Source: Pedobacter sp. MR2016-24
GTDB lineage: Bacteria; Bacteroidota; Bacteroidia; Sphingobacteriales; Sphingobacteriaceae
Assembly (NCBI RefSeq): GCF_026239655.1
Contig: NZ_JAPIVO010000002.1
Coordinates: 744,001 to 808,000 of the forward strand
Length of the DNA: 64,000 nt
Reading direction: 5' to 3'
Under the pieces are notes generated by a model. The model saw only the letters and a program-made list of their open reading frames with translations. It made no database searches and was not told where the DNA came from. Of this stretch, positions 61,796 to 64,000 are shown one piece after another. The number at the start of each line of letters is the position of its first letter. The first letter of the stretch is position 1. A program made the translations under genes and the position numbers.

Positions 61796-62812
61796 ATGAA
61801 ATACAAAGTATTAACAGTTGCAATGGTTTTAGGTGCAGGGATGAATACTGTGGTTGCACAAACGAAACAGGAAATTGCCATCAAAAGAATGCGCGATTCA
61901 CTCACACTGGAAGGTCTGTCTGAATATGCAAAACGTTACCCTCAACTGCGGCAGGGTGCTGTTGCCTTTGATGTGATTGGAAATACCAACGTAAAAGGGG
62001 AGTTAAAAGGAAAAGATTTATATGAAGGGAAAATGAACATGACCCGCATCAGGTCTAACTTCAGCGTGCCAGTAAAACACTGGGGCAGAAACCTGATCAG
62101 TGCTACTGTAGGTTATCAGCAACAACGCACGCAAATCACAGAAATCAATAGTTTTGATGCTGGTTTTCCTACTACAGCCATCGATATTACCAAGCGCACG
62201 GTGAGCATAAGCGCCAACTTTAGTCGCTCTGATACGGTTTTCAATCACCAGGTATTTTATTCTGGCGGAGTAACCGGAGTAACAGATGAGTTCTCTTCCA
62301 TCAAAAGGCTCAACTTTGTCGGCGTGCTGACTATTCCCATCAAAAGAACCCTCAATACCTCATTGAGTTTAGGCGCAGTAGTTATTTTAGATCCATCTGC
62401 CGTTACCCCGTTTTTCACTATTGTAAGTTACTGGCATAAATTCAAGGAATCTGAGCTGGAATTATTTGTTGATGTTCCTTCAAGGTTAGCCCTGAGAAAG
62501 CAATTGTCTAAGAAAAGCTGGGCTTCTTTAGGAACAGAATTGGGTGGAAGTCTGCAATTCTTCGATTTAGACCAGCCTGCTTTGCCACGAGATAATATTT
62601 ACAGTTATGCAGAATTGCGCAGCGGAGCAACTTTCGAGTACCTGGCTACCAAAAAGCTGGTTTTGGGGGTTAGCGGCGGACTTTTCAATACGTTATCATC
62701 CCGAATGTTCGACAGGAATGATAAACCCAAGGACTATTTTTACAAGACCAGTAATGGTTCATCCCCATACGTCAGTTTTTCAGTATCCTTTCTCCCATTT
62801 ATTAAAAGATAA
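61796..62812 (+). CDS. Outer-membrane-type beta-barrel protein of unknown function
   Basis: 338 residues from ATG 61796; a longer frame would overlap the RND gene. Signal peptide (TVAMVLGAGMNTVVAQ). The mature part alternates hydrophobic and polar residues (SRSDTVFNHQVFYSGGVTGV; RRNTSLSLGAVVILD-like strands) and ends FSVSFLPFIKR, resembling a DUF-type outer-membrane barrel. It is the last gene of the RND operon and could be an accessory of the pump or an unrelated porin. The hairpin at 62857 follows it. Confidence 0.7.
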   Translation: MKYKVLTVAMVLGAGMNTVVAQTKQEIAIKRMRDSLTLEGLSEYAKRYPQLRQGAVAFDVIGNTNVKGELKGKDLYEGKMNMTRIRSNFSVPVKHWGRNLISATVGYQQQRTQITEINSFDAGFPTTAIDITKRTVSISANFSRSDTVFNHQVFYSGGVTGVTDEFSSIKRLNFVGVLTIPIKRTLNTSLSLGAVVILDPSAVTPFFTIVSYWHKFKESELELFVDVPSRLALRKQLSKKSWASLGTELGGSLQFFDLDQPALPRDNIYSYAELRSGATFEYLATKKLVLGVSGGLFNTLSSRMFDRNDKPKDYFYKTSNGSSPYVSFSVSFLPFIKR

Positions 62813-62856
62813 CAATTGAATAAGGGTGCCGCCTATTCAGCTGCACATACCTTTTG

Positions 62857-62904
62857 AAGATGATGATTGCTATGTTTTATCTCATTGCAATCATCATCTT
62901 TTTA
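62857..62904 (+). terminator. Rho-independent terminator after the RND operon
   Basis: AAGATGATGATTGC (62857-62870) and GCAATCATCATCTT (62887-62900), a perfect 14-bp stem with a 16-base loop, followed by TTTA. It ends the efflux operon; the minus-strand gene ends just beyond it. Confidence 0.75.
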
Positions 62905-62928
62905 TCCGGTTTATGGTGCAATTTCTTT

Positions 62929-63459
62929 TTATAAATTATTCAGGAAATCCAGATAAAGCGGAACACTTTTCTCAATCCATTCAGCAGAAGAATTGTATTC
63001 TAATCCATAGTGCGCAAAAAACGGTCTGTAATCCGCTTTTACATATTCAAAGCTCAGCTCGAATGGACGGGTCAATTCCTGCAGCGTATATTTATAGGTT
63101 CCCAACGTACTGTATTCGTTTTCATCAACGCCTACAGACATAGCCAGCGAAATTTTCTTTCCCTCCAGTTTGTAACCGCTTTTACTTCCATAAGCCCATC
63201 CGTGAGTTAAAACTTCATCTAGCCATTTCTTCAAAAAACCGGGACTGTTAAACCAATAATAGGGAAACTGGAATACAATTTTGTCATATTGCTCAACCAG
63301 CTGCTGTTCGGCCGGCACATCAATTTTTTCATCAGGGTAAACTTTGTGCAGCTGATGCACTACATATTTGTCGGGGAATTTATTCAGTTCTTCAATCCAT
63401 CTCCTGTTAACGGCAGAATTTTCGATATCCGGATGGGTAACTATTACTAATGTTTTCAT
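62929..63459 (-). CDS. NAD(P)H-dependent FMN reductase (flavodoxin-2 family)
   Basis: 176 residues. LVIVTHPDIENSAVNRRWIE gives the FMN loop, then QFPYYWFNSPGFLKKWLDEV is the family signature of NQO1/MdaB/KefF-like enzymes, then EKSVPLYLDFLNNL. A two-electron reductase of quinones or electrophiles. Divergent from an HxlR regulator with a palindrome between, repeating the arrangement at 32.8-33.9 kb. Confidence 0.9.
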   Translation of the reverse strand: MKTLVIVTHPDIENSAVNRRWIEELNKFPDKYVVHQLHKVYPDEKIDVPAEQQLVEQYDKIVFQFPYYWFNSPGFLKKWLDEVLTHGWAYGSKSGYKLEGKKISLAMSVGVDENEYSTLGTYKYTLQELTRPFELSFEYVKADYRPFFAHYGLEYNSSAEWIEKSVPLYLDFLNNL

Positions 63460-63510
63460 ATGATTTGCTTGTAATTATAAGCTAATCTAAAGCGCATAAT
63501 TTATATTTGA

Positions 63511-63535
63511 TACATTAGCAACCAATTGTAATGTA
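63511..63535. promoter_or_regulatory. Palindrome between the flavin reductase and HxlR (candidate operator)
   Basis: TACATTA (63511-63517), 11-base spacer, TAATGTA (63529-63535). It lies in the 94-base region between the divergent genes. The -7 element TATATTTG (63502-63509) of the HxlR side is next to it. Confidence 0.5.
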
Positions 63536-63553
63536 CTATAAAAAATGTAAGTA

Positions 63554-63913
63554 ATGTCCACGATCAAAGAAACTTCATCTAACTTCGTTAACAAACAAGC
63601 CCTGGCTGATGAGTGTCCGGAAGTATATGCCGCTCAAATTATAGGAGGTCAGTGGGCTTTGGTCATATGCTCCTGGTTAATTAACGGCAAGCTCAGGTTT
63701 GGAGAATTGAAAAGCTTTCTGCCTAACATCACAGAGCGAATGCTGAGCTTACAATTGCGAAAACTGGAGGATAGTAAAATTGTAAAGCGAACGGTTTATG
63801 CTGAAGTGCCGCCCCGCGTAGAATACGAACTCACTGCAATTGGATATGACCTGAAGCCGGTTATCGAACAACTCGATAAATGGGGGCAAAAGCATAAAAG
63901 ACTGTCCCTTTGA
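63554..63913 (+). CDS. HxlR-family transcriptional regulator
   Basis: 119 residues: winged-helix core AAQIIGGQWALVICSWLING, then PNITERMLSLQLRKLEDSKI, then the wing with EVPPRVEYELTAIGYDLKPV. An N-terminal cysteine (ADECPEVYAAQ, C21) sits just before the first core helix, as in YodB-type redox sensors. It is divergent from the flavin reductase it presumably represses. Confidence 0.91.
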   Translation: MSTIKETSSNFVNKQALADECPEVYAAQIIGGQWALVICSWLINGKLRFGELKSFLPNITERMLSLQLRKLEDSKIVKRTVYAEVPPRVEYELTAIGYDLKPVIEQLDKWGQKHKRLSL

Positions 63914-63925
63914 GACAGTCTTTTA
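63897..63925. terminator. Bidirectional terminator
   Basis: AAAAGACTGTC (63897-63907) and GACAGTCTTTT (63915-63925) with a 7-base loop containing the HxlR stop codon. The A run on the left and T run on the right make it work in both directions, for the HxlR gene and the gene entering from the right. Confidence 0.8.
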
Positions 63926-63929
63926 TTTT

Positions 63930-64000
63930 TTATTTCCCTTTAAGTTTGTCAGCGAACATTTTCATGTAGAAGCCGCCGACTACGCTTCTGGCTTTGAAGT
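63930..64000 (-). CDS. C-terminal end of an unidentified gene (partial)
   Basis: Reading from the window edge on the minus strand, the last 23 codons are FKARSVVGGFYMKMFADKLK, then GK and stop (TAA at 63930-63932). The ARSVVGG segment resembles the end of secreted glutaminases of the DUF4965 type, from memory and weakly. The rest lies outside the window. Confidence 0.5.
   Translation of the reverse strand, partial: FKARSVVGGFYMKMFADKLKGK

Noticed and set aside
62820-63210. Plus-strand frames over the flavin reductase gene
   Set aside because: They are antisense to the flavin reductase and contain the terminator hairpin.

Overview
The window looks like a chromosomal segment of a Sphingobacteriaceae-type Bacteroidota, most like Pedobacter. 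The evidence is two SusC/SusD uptake loci, a FecI/FecR-type sigma/anti-sigma pair, secreted TlpA proteins with a DUF4369-like N-terminus, TonB receptors, the -7 promoter element TAnnTTTG, and weak Shine-Dalgarno sequences. I saw no rRNA, tRNA, CRISPR array or insertion sequence. The species assignment is inferred from family resemblance and style, not from a marker gene.

Layout. 0-5 kb: the end of a SusC receptor, SusD, a DUF1735/discoidin-like lipoprotein and two secreted thioredoxin-like proteins. 5-10.4 kb: small regulators (GNAT-MarR, Crp/Fnr, VOC-MarR), a 418-residue orphan and two small secreted proteins. 10.6-18.5 kb: a complete ECF sigma - FecR - SusC - SusD - TlpA locus, with two strong hairpins in the leader before SusC. 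18.7-23 kb: two convergent, overlapping PAS histidine kinases, a small unknown gene and CorA. 23.1-27.2 kb: an isoquinoline-1-oxidoreductase-like molybdenum hydroxylase operon with a dihaem cytochrome and a secreted CMD-family protein, followed by an AraC regulator.

28.2-38.6 kb is an accessory stretch with gene remnants. It holds two relics of Nudix/winged-helix regulators on opposite strands, an SDR/AraC deletion chimera, an orphan terminator, and an alcohol dehydrogenase fragment read in frame straight after the stop of an Fpg-like gene. Intact genes between them are an aldo/keto reductase, a TonB receptor, a divergent HxlR/azoreductase pair, an AraC regulator next to a close Tet(X)-like flavin monooxygenase, and a Fpg/Nei-like glycosylase with no zinc-finger cysteines.

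39-48.6 kb: a very large hybrid kinase with two complete kinase cores, then an operon-like set of a small membrane protein, an ABC exporter membrane domain with no ATPase domain, an HlyD adaptor and a TolC protein, then a single-domain response regulator and an XRE regulator. 48.7-54 kb: SDR, AraC, RibD-like and DUF4385 genes, and a Crp/Fnr gene next to an SDR; these last two share a 16-bp palindrome in their upstream regions. 54.2-62.8 kb: a LytS/LytTR two-component pair followed by a TolC-adaptor-RND efflux operon, with a 13-bp direct repeat at 21-bp pitch (the LytTR geometry) between them. 62.9-64 kb: a second divergent flavin-reductase/HxlR pair, a bidirectional terminator, and the end of a gene running off the window.

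The most unusual candidate system is the ATPase-less ABC/HlyD/TolC operon. The best-supported new regulatory proposals are the LytTR repeat before the RND operon, the two HxlR operators, and the Crp/SDR palindrome pair. These sites rest on visible symmetry and position only; no binding data are implied.
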